Below, one piece after another: positions 17,624 to 26,636 of a stretch of DNA of 40,376 nucleotides. Numbering within the stretch: position 1 is the first letter of the stretch; each line of letters begins with the position of its first letter. The notes under the pieces are model-generated. The model saw only the letters and a program-made list of their open reading frames with translations. It was not told the origin of the DNA and did not search any database. The translations under genes and the position numbers were made by a program. The DNA lies in NCBI GenBank assembly GCA_934394665.1, contig CAKRRS010000017.1, positions 1 to 40,376 on the forward strand, written 5' to 3'. The DNA comes from an uncultured Acetatifactor sp. Lineage in GTDB: Bacteria > Bacillota > Clostridia > Lachnospirales > Lachnospiraceae.

Positions 17624-17743
17624 TAATGAGCCCAGGCTCATTAGCGAACAAACTATCCAACGAAGAAGGATGCAGAGTGCGGAAGCACGAATTCGTAAGC
17701 TTATGATAAAAACCCGGGAGGACATAATCCTTCCGGGTTTTGC
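17624..17743 (+). ncRNA. Candidate structured 3' UTR or small RNA ending in a terminator
   Basis: After DUF1934 come four inverted repeats in a row: TAATGAGCC/GGCTCATTA (17624-17643), ATCC/GGAT (17655-17671), GTGC-GGAA-GCAC with a GNRA-type loop (17677-17688), and an intrinsic terminator AAAACCCGG-AGGA / TCCT-CCGGGTTTT (17709-17741). A TATAAT overlaps the first repeat (17622-17627) without a clear -35. The terminator is secure; an independent RNA is inference. Confidence 0.45.
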
Positions 17744-17756
17744 ATTCTTATGAAAA

Positions 17757-18233
17757 TTATTTTACAGGCTTAGCCCCTGCCTTTTCCTGTGCCGTAGCAA
17801 CCAGGCGCTTGAAGAAGCCTTTCTTCTTCTCGGGAGCGGCTTCGGTCTTGCCGTGCAGTCCCTTCACATCCAGTACATAGATGCCGCTGACAACAGCTTT
17901 CACTTCTTTCTTCACGGGAACACTGTCGAAGATCTTCTCATCACAGATCAGAGAGAGAATCTGGGGACCGACCTTAGCCTTGATAATGGGAAGCTTGGAA
18001 CCGCGCATCATCTTCGGGGTCTGGTCGATGACCATCTGCGGCAGCCCGGCCTCTTTTAGCTTCATGCGTTTCTTATCAATGATCAGCATGGATACGGTCT
18101 GTTTGTTGGCATCCAGCAGCTCCTGCTGTTCCGCCTGTTTCTTCTGCGCTTTCTTTCCTAAGAAATATAATACTGCGATGATAATGGCAAGTACTATTAC
18201 GATAACTAATAATGTGATTGCAACCGGACTCAT
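17757..18233 (-). CDS. N-terminally membrane-anchored protein of unknown function
   Basis: A 158-residue protein: a membrane helix at about 3-25, a Lys/Gln-rich helical stretch (27-45), then a mixed alpha/beta region (45-125) including KLKEAGLP and IIKAKVGPQILSLICDE, and a basic tail. No family name is known to me. The layout (anchor, then cytoplasmic domain) suggests a membrane-tethered soluble domain. It is monocistronic, convergent with the murI run, sharing the terminator at 17709-17741. Confidence 0.75.
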   Translation of the reverse strand: MSPVAITLLVIVIVLAIIIAVLYFLGKKAQKKQAEQQELLDANKQTVSMLIIDKKRMKLKEAGLPQMVIDQTPKMMRGSKLPIIKAKVGPQILSLICDEKIFDSVPVKKEVKAVVSGIYVLDVKGLHGKTEAAPEKKKGFFKRLVATAQEKAGAKPVK

Positions 18234-18294
18234 TTTACAGTCCCTCCTTTGGTTAATCGGAACAAATCCTGACGAAAATTTGATCCCATGTCGT

Positions 18295-18324
18295 ATTGTA
18301 ACATATATTTATCATGATATGCAA
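18295..18324 (-). promoter_or_regulatory. Promoter of the membrane-anchored protein gene
   Basis: On the minus strand TTGCAT (18324-18319), 18 nt, TACAAT (18300-18295), about 62 nt upstream of the ATG at 18233. Confidence 0.6.
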
Positions 18325-18426
18325 CTATTTATCACGGTGTATATTACGGCATTTTTCACATGAACAGCTCAATCGGGATTTGCACAATTTTAAGGTTTTG
18401 ACATTTTTTTGGGAAGGTAAGGGACG

Positions 18427-18503
18427 AAACTTTTCGGAATCCCAAAATAATGCTATTATGTAACTATTCTGAATAATTACATTTCTATTTGGACGAAAAG
18501 TTT
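18427..18503 (+). repeat. Inverted repeat in the yesN leader
   Basis: AAACTTTTCG (18427-18436) and CGAAAAGTTT (18494-18503) are perfect 10-nt inverse copies 57 nt apart, the second ending 14 nt before the yesN ATG. GGGACGAAA and GGACGAAAA also form a rough direct repeat. A TTGACA at 18398-18403 has no matching -10 at 17 nt; TATTAT lies near 18453. Regulator sites or an RNA stem are both possible. Confidence 0.4.
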
Positions 18504-18517
18504 ATGGGTGGGCAGTT

Positions 18518-20044
18518 ATGATAAAAGTATTGATCGTGGATGATGAATATATTATGCGGCAGGGATTGAAGTATATGATCGACTGGGAGCAGGAAGGTTT
18601 CGAGATCGTGGGAGAAGCTACCAACGGCGCGGAGGCACTGCAATGTATCGAAACGCTGTCCCCACAGATCATTCTCTGTGATATTGTGATGCCGCAGCTG
18701 GATGGCGTGGATTTCTCGGAGGCGGTACACAGGATGTACCCGAAGATCCAGACGATTATCTTAAGCGGCTACGACAAATATGAATATGTGCGGCACACGC
18801 TGATCAATGGTGTGGTGGATTATATCTTAAAGCCCACGCTGAATCCGGAAGAACTGCGGAAGGCATTACAAAAAGCAGTGGATCGCATTCCGGGAGCCAA
18901 GATGGGTGCAAGTTCCGGAGAGGTACATTATGAGCATTTGGTAGAGCGCTATCTGCTGGGACATGACAGTGAGTGGAATGGGGAAGCGGACAGAAAAATC
19001 TTTCCGCAGTCCTATCTGCGGCTGCTTGCGGTAACCGGTGGCAGGGAAACGGATAATGATCAGAACATTCACGAAGTATTGTATCAGAAATTAGTAAGAG
19101 AACTGGACGGAGAAGCATTTGCTTCTGTGGGAAAATTGTGGCTGTCTCTGAAAGAAGGCATGATCTGCATTGTTTTGAATTATGAATTGTCGGCGGAAAA
19201 GAGTATTTTGGCAGCTTTAGAGAATGTTATGCCCAAATTGCAGCTGTTGTGTCCCAGCGTATTCAGCGTCCTGAGCAGACGCATAGATCGTCCGGAGAAG
19301 CTTCGCGAAGTATATCAGCAGGATATTTTGAAAAACGCGGAGAAGGCATTTTATTATAAAGGAAATAGTTTTCTGACCGTGACCGGCGGTACGGAAGAGG
19401 ATGCAAAACAGATCGAAAAATTTGATTTCTTCAAATATAACCACATGCTGAACAACAAACAGTATAAAGAAGCTGTTGCACTTCTGGGGGAATACAATGC
19501 CCGGGCTGTGGAAGGACAGATGGATGTCTATCGCCTGAAGAATCAGATCAAGAACATGATTTATCATTTTCTGGATTTCTTACAGTTGGGAGATGAGGTG
19601 CAGGAGGAATACCGGAAGAAATATTTCAGATCCATTAATAAGGCACTTTACGCCGAGGATTATCTGGAATGCGTAGACGGTATTTTGTGCGAGATAGAAA
19701 AATTATCCGGTCAGAACGGGCAGCAGACAGATGAACGGATTGACAAAATACTGGCATACATAGAGAAAAATTACAAGGAAGACCTGAAACTGGAAGACCT
19801 GGCCAGTGAATTTTCATTTAACTATCATTATCTGTCGGCATATTTCAGTCAGCAGATGCAGGAGGGATTCAGCGATTATCTGAATCGTGTGCGCATCAAT
19901 CAGGCGTGCAGACTGTTGCAGGAGAGCAGCCTTCCCATCTCTCAGATCAGCAGTGAGGTGGGATATGCGGAGCACAGCTATTTTTGCCGTGTATTTAAGA
20001 AAATCACAGGAGAGACACCGTCGGTATGGAGACGAAACGCGTAA
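18518..20044 (+). CDS. YesN-type response regulator (REC plus AraC helix-turn-helix)
   Basis: A 508-residue transcription factor. The N-terminal receiver domain (1-120) has the acidic pair Asp8/Asp9, phosphoacceptor Asp55 in CDIVMP, Ser83 and Lys105. A middle region of about 270 residues is typical of YesN proteins. The C-terminal AraC domain (about 405-505) contains LASEFSFNYHYLSAYFSQ and QISSEVGYAEHSYFCRVFKK. It overlaps the kinase gene by 19 nt and probably activates the downstream sugar transporter. Confidence 0.93.
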   Translation: MIKVLIVDDEYIMRQGLKYMIDWEQEGFEIVGEATNGAEALQCIETLSPQIILCDIVMPQLDGVDFSEAVHRMYPKIQTIILSGYDKYEYVRHTLINGVVDYILKPTLNPEELRKALQKAVDRIPGAKMGASSGEVHYEHLVERYLLGHDSEWNGEADRKIFPQSYLRLLAVTGGRETDNDQNIHEVLYQKLVRELDGEAFASVGKLWLSLKEGMICIVLNYELSAEKSILAALENVMPKLQLLCPSVFSVLSRRIDRPEKLREVYQQDILKNAEKAFYYKGNSFLTVTGGTEEDAKQIEKFDFFKYNHMLNNKQYKEAVALLGEYNARAVEGQMDVYRLKNQIKNMIYHFLDFLQLGDEVQEEYRKKYFRSINKALYAEDYLECVDGILCEIEKLSGQNGQQTDERIDKILAYIEKNYKEDLKLEDLASEFSFNYHYLSAYFSQQMQEGFSDYLNRVRINQACRLLQESSLPISQISSEVGYAEHSYFCRVFKKITGETPSVWRRNA

Positions 20045-21840
20045 GAGAAGACAGAAAAAAAGAGTGGTGGAACAGTTTCTCCGTCAGAATTCTGGGAATG
20101 GTGCTGTTGGGAATTCTCCTGATCGCTGTTCTGGTCAGCTGTATGGTATTGGGGATGTCTAAGAATGTATTTACAGATACTTACGGAAGATCCCAGGAGA
20201 AGGTATTTTTACAGGTGGAAGAGGAATGGAACTCTTTTCATAAGAATCTGCAGAACATCACAGATGCCATTGATGCAAGCTGGGCTTTCCGCCTGTATCT
20301 GACGGAAGGGGATCATTTCGACAATGTGCGGACATTCCAGAATATCTATCAGATGGAGAAAGATCTGGAACAGAGTAAGGCTTCGGATCTGGAACGATTG
20401 AATATTCTGGTCATGGGAGTCGGCGGAAAGCATTATCTGTCCAGAACGGAGACGATTACGGCAACGGATCAGGAGATCTGGGGCAGCCGGCCGGTACTTC
20501 TCGCAATACAGGAACCGGAGATTTTGCATTATACCTATTCTCATGGAGCGTATACGGCAACAGGCAGGGATACGGATGTGATTATCGTGTCCAAGGCATT
20601 GTATTATCATGAGAGCAAAGAAATCTATGGTGTGGTATTGATTACACTGTCCATGGATGAACTGAAACGGTATTATGATTATTTTGCCACGGATAACACG
20701 AATATTTACCTGGTGGACGAAGAAAACCGCATTATTTGTTCCAGCGATGCTTCCCGGGTAGGAACGATCGCGGACAGCGCGTGGTACCGACAGGCAGAGA
20801 AGACCGGTCAGGGCAGATTCCGGATGCGGGAAAACGGCGTATCGCTTACGGTAATGCAGCGGGAACTGCAATATCTGGGCTGCAGACTGTATGGTGTGAC
20901 AGACAACGACCTGGCATTGGGACGGCTCTATAATATGCCGCTTCTGATTTTGCTGTGTGCCGGTGTCGGTGCGGTGATTCTGATATTGTGTCTGTTCTAT
21001 ACCAGGCAGACACTGCATCCGCTGTCGGAGCTGGTGCAGCGTATGGGTGAGATCCGTAAGGGTGATTTTGACCAGTATATGCCGGTGGAGGGAACGACGG
21101 AAGTACAGGAACTGGCGGCTACTTATAACTATATGCTGGATGACCTGCAAAGCTATATCAATGAACTGATGGAGACGCAGAAAGCGCGGAGAAAATCAGA
21201 GATTAAGGCATTGCAGATGCAGATCAATCCGCATTATATTTATAACACGCTGGCAAGCATCAAGTGGCTGGTCTATCAGAATGACAGAGAACGGACGGTA
21301 CAGACCATTGATGCGTTTATCAGTCTGCTTAGGAATACCATCAGCAATACGGATGAATTTATCACTATAGATCAGGAAGTGCAGAATCTGGAAAACTATA
21401 TTCTCATCAATCATACCCGTTACGGGGATGCGGTGCAGGTGGAATTCTATGTGTCCCGGAATTGCAGAGACTGCCTGCTGCCGAAGATGATTTTACAGCC
21501 GTTTGTGGAGAATGCCTTTTTCCATGCATTCCCGTCCGGTCGCAGCGGTACGATAGAGATCTATATGAAGCAGAAGGAAGAGGAACTGGAGATCAGGATC
21601 GTGGATGACGGTGTCGGCATGGAGCAGAACCGTGCCGAGGAAGCTGTCAAGCAGGACAGAAACAAGGAACATTTTTCCGGAATCGGTATCCACAATGTAC
21701 AGGAACGACTGGAACTGCTGTATGGAAAACAATACGGGGTGTCCGTCAACAGCAGCCCGGAAGAGGGAACGGAAGTTATCATACGCCTGCCGGCAAACAG
21801 ACGGCAGGAAGAAGGGAGCCGGAAAGAAGATGATAAATAG
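20026..21840 (+). CDS. YesM-type sensor histidine kinase
   Basis: A 604-residue membrane kinase: helix 1 (about 24-46), a large extracellular dCache-like sensor region (about 47-300), helix 2 (about 305-327), HAMP (about 328-380), the His_kinase segment with the phosphoacceptor His near 402 in QINPHYIYNTL, and an HATPase_c domain with QPFVENAFFHAF and DDGVGM. The gene overlaps both neighbours (19 nt with the regulator, 11 nt with the binding protein). The YesM/YesN family controls carbohydrate uptake; the ligand is unknown. Confidence 0.93.
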   Translation: METKRVREDRKKEWWNSFSVRILGMVLLGILLIAVLVSCMVLGMSKNVFTDTYGRSQEKVFLQVEEEWNSFHKNLQNITDAIDASWAFRLYLTEGDHFDNVRTFQNIYQMEKDLEQSKASDLERLNILVMGVGGKHYLSRTETITATDQEIWGSRPVLLAIQEPEILHYTYSHGAYTATGRDTDVIIVSKALYYHESKEIYGVVLITLSMDELKRYYDYFATDNTNIYLVDEENRIICSSDASRVGTIADSAWYRQAEKTGQGRFRMRENGVSLTVMQRELQYLGCRLYGVTDNDLALGRLYNMPLLILLCAGVGAVILILCLFYTRQTLHPLSELVQRMGEIRKGDFDQYMPVEGTTEVQELAATYNYMLDDLQSYINELMETQKARRKSEIKALQMQINPHYIYNTLASIKWLVYQNDRERTVQTIDAFISLLRNTISNTDEFITIDQEVQNLENYILINHTRYGDAVQVEFYVSRNCRDCLLPKMILQPFVENAFFHAFPSGRSGTIEIYMKQKEEELEIRIVDDGVGMEQNRAEEAVKQDRNKEHFSGIGIHNVQERLELLYGKQYGVSVNSSPEEGTEVIIRLPANRRQEEGSRKEDDK

Positions 21841-23128
21841 AAATCATAAGAGAAAGTTGTTAGCCGGTATTTTACTGATGACGACTTTTCTGGGCGGCTG
21901 TGGAAACCGGGCTGTTACAGAAAATCCACAACGGGAAGAAATCGTGATCTGGACCTGGGATGAGACTTTTAATGTAAAAGCCGCAAAAATAGCGGCAAAG
22001 ATGTATGAAGAGGAATATCCGGACCTGCAGATCCAGGTGATCACCAAGGAGCGTGAGGAGATCCAGGCAGATGTCAAAAATCTTCTGTCCGCAGAACTGT
22101 ATGAAGATCTGCCGGATATCATTATGCTGGAGGATTACGATGTGCAGGAGATGCTGGCACAGTTCGATGATGAATTCGTGGATCTGACAGACCGGATGAA
22201 TTATGACAAGTTTGTGGATTATAAGAGAAAACTGTGTTCCCGGAACGGCAGAATGTACGGGATTCCCTTTGACAGCGGCACAGCGGCACTCTTTTATCGC
22301 GCGGATCTGCTTGCGGCGGCAGGATATACGGAAGAAGACATGCAGAATCTGACCTGGGACAGATACATCGAGATCGGGGAAGAGGTCTATCGGAAGACGG
22401 GAATCCCCATGCTGACGCTGGATCCTACGGATTTTCCTCTCGTAAGAGTCATCATGCAGAGCTGTGGACAGTGGTATGTTGGGGAGGATGGCGCGGCGGT
22501 TACGATTGAGTATAACCGGGCGCTGTATCAGGCAATGGAGATTTATAGACGGCTGTTGGAGAGTAATGTGGGACACAGCGTAAACGGCTGGAATGAATTT
22601 ATCTCCGCATTCCAACAGGGAGAAGTGGCTTCTGTGATCAGCGGCGGCTGGATCATATCCAGTATCAAGGCGAGACCGGAGCAGGAGGGACTGTGGCGGA
22701 TCGCGCAGATTCCCGTAGTTGCGGAGAATGAAGCCGCGGTAGCGGCCTCCAATGTAGGCGGCAGCGGCTGGTACGTGCTGAAACATTCCGCACATTCCGA
22801 AGCGGCAACGGATTTCATTGTTTCCATGTTCGGAGAGAACGATGCACTTCTGGATCAGCTGATCACGGAGATTGGAATCGTTCCGGCGGTAAAAAATCCT
22901 ACTATGTTTGCCAATTACGAGACGCAGGATCCATTCTTCGGAGGGCAGCAGGTGACAAAACTGCTGACGGAGCTGGAGACACAGATCCCGGTAGTGAATT
23001 ACGGAAGTAAGACTTATGAGATAGAAGATATTCTGGAAGCGGAATTCCAGAATGTCTTGGTAGATGATGATCTGCAGACCTGTTTGCACAGGGTGCAGGA
23101 AAAAGCGGAAGCGGTTGCCAGGGAGTGA
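21830..23128 (+). CDS. Extracellular solute-binding lipoprotein 1 (possible sensor partner)
   Basis: A 432-residue family 1 (sugar-type) solute-binding protein with a lipoprotein signal and lipobox LGGC (Cys24). It is clearly paralogous to the next binding protein: shared WDxxFNV, the LPD(I/V) segment, YG(I/V)P(F/Y)D, YR-DLxxAGYT, W-(Q/R)-(F/Y)IEIG and ISGGWI/INGSWI. It starts inside the kinase gene, and a terminator straddles its stop codon, so it belongs to the regulator-kinase transcript rather than to the permeases. A role in presenting ligand to the kinase is inference; a second transport receptor is the alternative. Confidence 0.88.
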   Translation: MINRNHKRKLLAGILLMTTFLGGCGNRAVTENPQREEIVIWTWDETFNVKAAKIAAKMYEEEYPDLQIQVITKEREEIQADVKNLLSAELYEDLPDIIMLEDYDVQEMLAQFDDEFVDLTDRMNYDKFVDYKRKLCSRNGRMYGIPFDSGTAALFYRADLLAAAGYTEEDMQNLTWDRYIEIGEEVYRKTGIPMLTLDPTDFPLVRVIMQSCGQWYVGEDGAAVTIEYNRALYQAMEIYRRLLESNVGHSVNGWNEFISAFQQGEVASVISGGWIISSIKARPEQEGLWRIAQIPVVAENEAAVAASNVGGSGWYVLKHSAHSEAATDFIVSMFGENDALLDQLITEIGIVPAVKNPTMFANYETQDPFFGGQQVTKLLTELETQIPVVNYGSKTYEIEDILEAEFQNVLVDDDLQTCLHRVQEKAEAVARE

Positions 23129-23146
23129 TCCCGGCAGCCGTTTTTC
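23112..23146 (+). terminator. Intrinsic terminator between the two binding proteins
   Basis: CGGTTGCC-GGGA / TCCC-GGCAGCCG stem with a single bulged A and one G-T pair, loop GTGA, then TTTTTCTT. The TGA stop of binding protein 1 (23126-23128) falls in the loop. It separates the sensing genes from the transporter genes. Confidence 0.75.
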
Positions 23147-23378
23147 TTGCTATCAAAGAAAATTGGTAACCCTTCAGATCTTCCTTCGCAAAATCGTATC
23201 TTCGTAAAATAAGAAAATTTTCTAAAAAAAGTGCAACTCATTTTTCAAGTATCCCAATTAAGTGAAAATTGTGATTAACATAGTGTTACCGTCCGGCACT
23301 TCTAAAATGGTAAGCTCTTATTGTAAACGAAATACCACTGAAAAAAGCGGTGGAAACGAACAAAATTGGGAGGTTACT
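23147..23378 (+). other. Leader region of the transporter operon
   Basis: This AT-rich stretch should carry the promoter and YesN site for binding protein 2. I see a short palindrome AGAAAATTTTCT near 23213-23224, GTGATTAACATAGTGTTAC near 23271, and a hairpin CCACT...GGTGG (about 23334-23354) just before the strong TTGGGAGG site. No clean -35/-10 pair was found. Confidence 0.4.
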
Positions 23379-24743
23379 ATGAAGAAAAAAGTATTATCGA
23401 TTCTGATGACAGCCATGATGGCTCTGTCCCTTGCAGCTTGTGGCAGCACAGACAACGGTGCAGCACCTGCGGCAGGAACCGAAAGCCAGACACAGGCAGC
23501 AACCGAGAGCACAAAGACAGATGCAGATGCACCTGCCGGAGAGCAGACCTTAAAAGTATGGTGCTGGGACTCCTTCAACGTAGATGCCATGAAGACTGCA
23601 GGGGCTATGTATGAAGCAGAGCATCCGGGAGTATCCATTGTTGTAGAGGAGACCTTATCCAAGGATATCCAGACGATTGTACAGACCTGCGCCATGAGCG
23701 GCCAGCTGGACTCTCTGCCTGACGTATTCCTGATGGATGACCAGGTATTTACCAAATATCTGCAGAACTATCCCGAAGTATTCGCAGACCTGACCGATTC
23801 CGGAATCGCCTTCTCTGATTTCGCAGCTTCTAAGGTAGCAAACTCCGTAAGTAATGGCAAGAACTTCGGTGTTCCTTACGACAGCAATACCGTCATTGCC
23901 TGCTACCGTACCGATTATCTGGAGCAGGCAGGCTATACCGTAGATGACCTGACCGACATCACCTGGGATCAGTTCATTGAGATCGGTAAAGTGGTAAAAG
24001 AAAAGACCGGTATGCCGATGCTGACCAATGTACAGGGCGAGCCCGATCTGTTAAACATGATTTTACAGTCCGCAGGCATCTCCGTATTCGATGAAAACGG
24101 CAAGATCGATCTGGTAGACAACGAAGGCTTAAAGGAAGCAATGAATGTTTACATGACTCTGGTCAAGGAAGGCATTCTGCAGGAGCAGGTAGACTGGTCC
24201 GGTTATCAGGGTTCCATCAATAACGGTACTGTAGTAGGCACCATCAACGGTTCCTGGATCTGTGCAACGATCATGTCCACCGACCAGGCAGAGCAGGAAG
24301 GCAACTGGGCAGTGACCAACATGCCGAAACTGAACGATTATCCCGGTGCTACCAACTATTCCGCACAGGGCGGTTCTACCTGGGCAGTATGCTCCGCAAC
24401 GAAAAACTATGACCTGGCTGTAGATTTCTTCAAGACTACCTGGGCAGGCAGCACAGACTTTTATGACAGCATTCTGACCGACCTGGGTGCTATCGCAACT
24501 TATCTGCCCGCTGCAGACAGCGAAGCTTATAATGAGAAGTCCGCATATTTCAGCGATGACACGATTTATTCCAAGATCGTATCCTACGGCGGCAAGATCC
24601 CTACTGTAAACAAGGGCATCTACTGGACAGAGGAAAAAGAAGCACTTGGTATTGCACTGTCCAAGGTTATTAACGGTAAATCCGATCTGGACGCAGCAAT
24701 CGCCGAAGCACAGTCTACCGTAGAATTCAATACCGGTGAATAA
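23379..24743 (+). CDS. Sugar ABC transporter solute-binding lipoprotein 2
   Basis: A 454-residue family 1 solute-binding lipoprotein: signal peptide, lipobox LAAC (Cys21), a Thr/Ala/Gly linker to about residue 47, then the mature two-lobe fold. TTGGGAGG lies 8 nt before the ATG; an in-frame start at 23262 lacks a ribosome site. Codon choice is more biased than in binding protein 1 (many GTA, GCA, ACC), consistent with high expression. It precedes the two permease genes in one operon and is the likely receptor for uptake. Substrate unknown, probably an oligosaccharide. Confidence 0.92.
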   Translation: MKKKVLSILMTAMMALSLAACGSTDNGAAPAAGTESQTQAATESTKTDADAPAGEQTLKVWCWDSFNVDAMKTAGAMYEAEHPGVSIVVEETLSKDIQTIVQTCAMSGQLDSLPDVFLMDDQVFTKYLQNYPEVFADLTDSGIAFSDFAASKVANSVSNGKNFGVPYDSNTVIACYRTDYLEQAGYTVDDLTDITWDQFIEIGKVVKEKTGMPMLTNVQGEPDLLNMILQSAGISVFDENGKIDLVDNEGLKEAMNVYMTLVKEGILQEQVDWSGYQGSINNGTVVGTINGSWICATIMSTDQAEQEGNWAVTNMPKLNDYPGATNYSAQGGSTWAVCSATKNYDLAVDFFKTTWAGSTDFYDSILTDLGAIATYLPAADSEAYNEKSAYFSDDTIYSKIVSYGGKIPTVNKGIYWTEEKEALGIALSKVINGKSDLDAAIAEAQSTVEFNTGE

Positions 24744-24775
24744 GGACGACTAAAAATAGAAAGGATTGTTCAGCT

Positions 24776-25675
24776 ATGAGAACTTCCGGGAGAACATCAA
24801 AACGACTTACCATCAATCAAAAATATAGTCTGACCGGCTGGGGCTTTTTAGCCCCGGCCGCAATCCTGATCTGTGTGATGAATTTCTATCCCATGGTTCA
24901 GGCGCTGATTCTTTCTTTCCAGACAGGTATCGGCAACAACCTGAAATTCGGAGGTTTCAGCAACTATGCCAGACTTTTGAAGGATCCGGTATTTACCACA
25001 GCGCTGGTAAATAACTTCGTGTATCTGATCATCCAGGTACCCATCATGCTGGTGCTGGCATTGATCCTGGCATCGGTACTGAATATGAAGGATCTGAAGG
25101 GAAAAGGAATCTTCCGTACGGCGATATTCCTGCCCTGTTGTACTTCCCTGGTATCGTATGCCATTATTTTCAAGACGTTATTTTCTTATGACGGCTATGT
25201 AAATACGGTCCTGATGAATCTTGGTTTCATCAGTGAGAGAGTCAACTGGCTCAGCCAGGAAGGCAGCGCCAAGGTGATCATCATTCTGGCACTGATCTGG
25301 AGATGGACCGGTTACAACATGGTATTTTACCTGGCAGGATTGCAGAATATTGATGATTCTCTCTATGAGGCGGCAAAGATCGACGGCGCCAATGCGGTAC
25401 AGTCTTTCTTCAAGATCACGGTTCCCATGCTGAAACCGACGATCCTTTTAACGACGATCATGTCTACCAACGGTACCTTACAGCTCTTCGATGAGTCTGT
25501 GAACCTGACCGGTGGCGGACCTGCCAATTCAACACTTACCATGTCACATTATATTTACAAGGCATCCTTCGAGTATAACCCGCAGTTCGGTTATGCGGCG
25601 GCTATGTCTTATGTGATCTTTGTCCTGGTGGCAATATTAGCCTTTGTACAGATGAAAGTGGGGGATAAGAGATGA
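24776..25675 (+). CDS. Sugar ABC transporter permease (MalF/UgpA type)
   Basis: A 299-residue inner permease with about six membrane helices and the ATPase-docking EAA loop YEAAKIDGANAVQSFFKITVP. The N-terminal 30 residues are basic and cytoplasmic. Its TGA overlaps the ATG of the second permease (ATGA), the typical arrangement for heterodimeric carbohydrate permeases. No ATPase gene is present, so a shared MsmX/MsmK-type ATPase elsewhere is expected. Confidence 0.93.
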   Translation: MRTSGRTSKRLTINQKYSLTGWGFLAPAAILICVMNFYPMVQALILSFQTGIGNNLKFGGFSNYARLLKDPVFTTALVNNFVYLIIQVPIMLVLALILASVLNMKDLKGKGIFRTAIFLPCCTSLVSYAIIFKTLFSYDGYVNTVLMNLGFISERVNWLSQEGSAKVIIILALIWRWTGYNMVFYLAGLQNIDDSLYEAAKIDGANAVQSFFKITVPMLKPTILLTTIMSTNGTLQLFDESVNLTGGGPANSTLTMSHYIYKASFEYNPQFGYAAAMSYVIFVLVAILAFVQMKVGDKR

Positions 25676-26481
25676 AACGAGTAAAAAAAATAGCGGCTTA
25701 TGTGTTTCTGACAATAGCGTCCGTTATCTCTGTATTCCCGTTGTACTGGATGATTTCGGCTGCCACCAACAACAGCACGGATGTACTGGGAGGAAGACTT
25801 CTTCCCGGGCTCCACTTAATTGAGAATTACAAGGAGCTGATTCTGCAGCAGAATGTGGGAAGATCCTTTGCTAATTCGTTGTTTTATTCCTGCACACTGA
25901 GCCTGTTGTCCCTGTTAGTCTGCTCCATTGCCGGCTACGGCTTCGAGGTGTATCATGATAAATGGAAAGACGGAGTAATGTCGATCCTCCTGTTAGCTAT
26001 GATGGTACCCTTCGCGGCAACCTTAATCCCCCTGTTTAAATTATTTACCGGCCTGGGACTGCAGAGCACCTGGATTGCTTATATCCTGCCGACGATCTCC
26101 ACTCCTTTCCTGATTATGCTCTTCAGACAGAGCACCAGAACCTTCCCAAGGGAGATCATAGAGGCGGCCAGAATCGACGGGCTCAGTGAAATCAAGATTT
26201 TTGCACAGCTGTACTTCCCTACCATGAAGTCCACCTATGCGGCAGCTATGACGGTAACCTTCATGAATGCATGGAACAACTACCTCTGGCCCAAGGTCAT
26301 CATGATGTCTGCGGATTCCCAGACGATGCCGATGATGGTAGCCAACCTGTCTGCCGGCTACAGCATTGATTACGGTGTGCTGATGTTAGGCGTGCTGATC
26401 TGTTCACTGCCGACGGGAATCCTGTTCCTGATCTTGCAGAGAAGCTTTACCAACGGTATTCTGGGTGCGGTGAAAGGATAA
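25672..26481 (+). CDS. Sugar ABC transporter permease (MalG/UgpE type)
   Basis: A 269-residue partner permease with six hydrophobic helices and the EAA loop IEAARIDGLSEIKIFAQLYFP. The N-terminus (KIAAYVFLTIASVISVFPLYWMI) and the late AWNNYLWPKVIM segment are typical of the MalG group. Last gene of the transporter operon, followed after 26 nt by a strong terminator. Confidence 0.93.
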   Translation: MKRVKKIAAYVFLTIASVISVFPLYWMISAATNNSTDVLGGRLLPGLHLIENYKELILQQNVGRSFANSLFYSCTLSLLSLLVCSIAGYGFEVYHDKWKDGVMSILLLAMMVPFAATLIPLFKLFTGLGLQSTWIAYILPTISTPFLIMLFRQSTRTFPREIIEAARIDGLSEIKIFAQLYFPTMKSTYAAAMTVTFMNAWNNYLWPKVIMMSADSQTMPMMVANLSAGYSIDYGVLMLGVLICSLPTGILFLILQRSFTNGILGAVKG

Positions 26482-26507
26482 AACAGAATAAGGAAACGTA
26501 TTTTTTC

Positions 26508-26550
26508 AAAAGGCGGAAAGTGCATGACAATGTATTTTCCGCCTTTTTTA
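26508..26550 (+). terminator. Terminator of the sugar transporter operon
   Basis: AAAAGGCGGAAA (26508-26519) / TTTCCGCCTTTTT (26536-26548), perfect stem with a T-run. Confidence 0.9.
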
Positions 26551-26558
26551 TGGATTTA

Positions 26559-26587
26559 TTGAGGGAATGGCCCAAATGGGGTATAAT
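26559..26587 (+). promoter_or_regulatory. SigA-type promoter of the cardiolipin synthase gene
   Basis: TTGAGG (26559-26564), 17 nt, TATAAT (26582-26587), 50 nt before the ATG. Confidence 0.75.
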
Positions 26588-26636
26588 GAGCGTAGCAATA
26601 TAAGAAATAAATCATATCACGGAAAAATGAGGGGCT

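Noticed and set aside
21872..23089. 405-residue minus-strand ORF opposite binding protein 1
   Set aside because: Shadow composition; the plus strand carries a complete lipoprotein gene with operon overlap.
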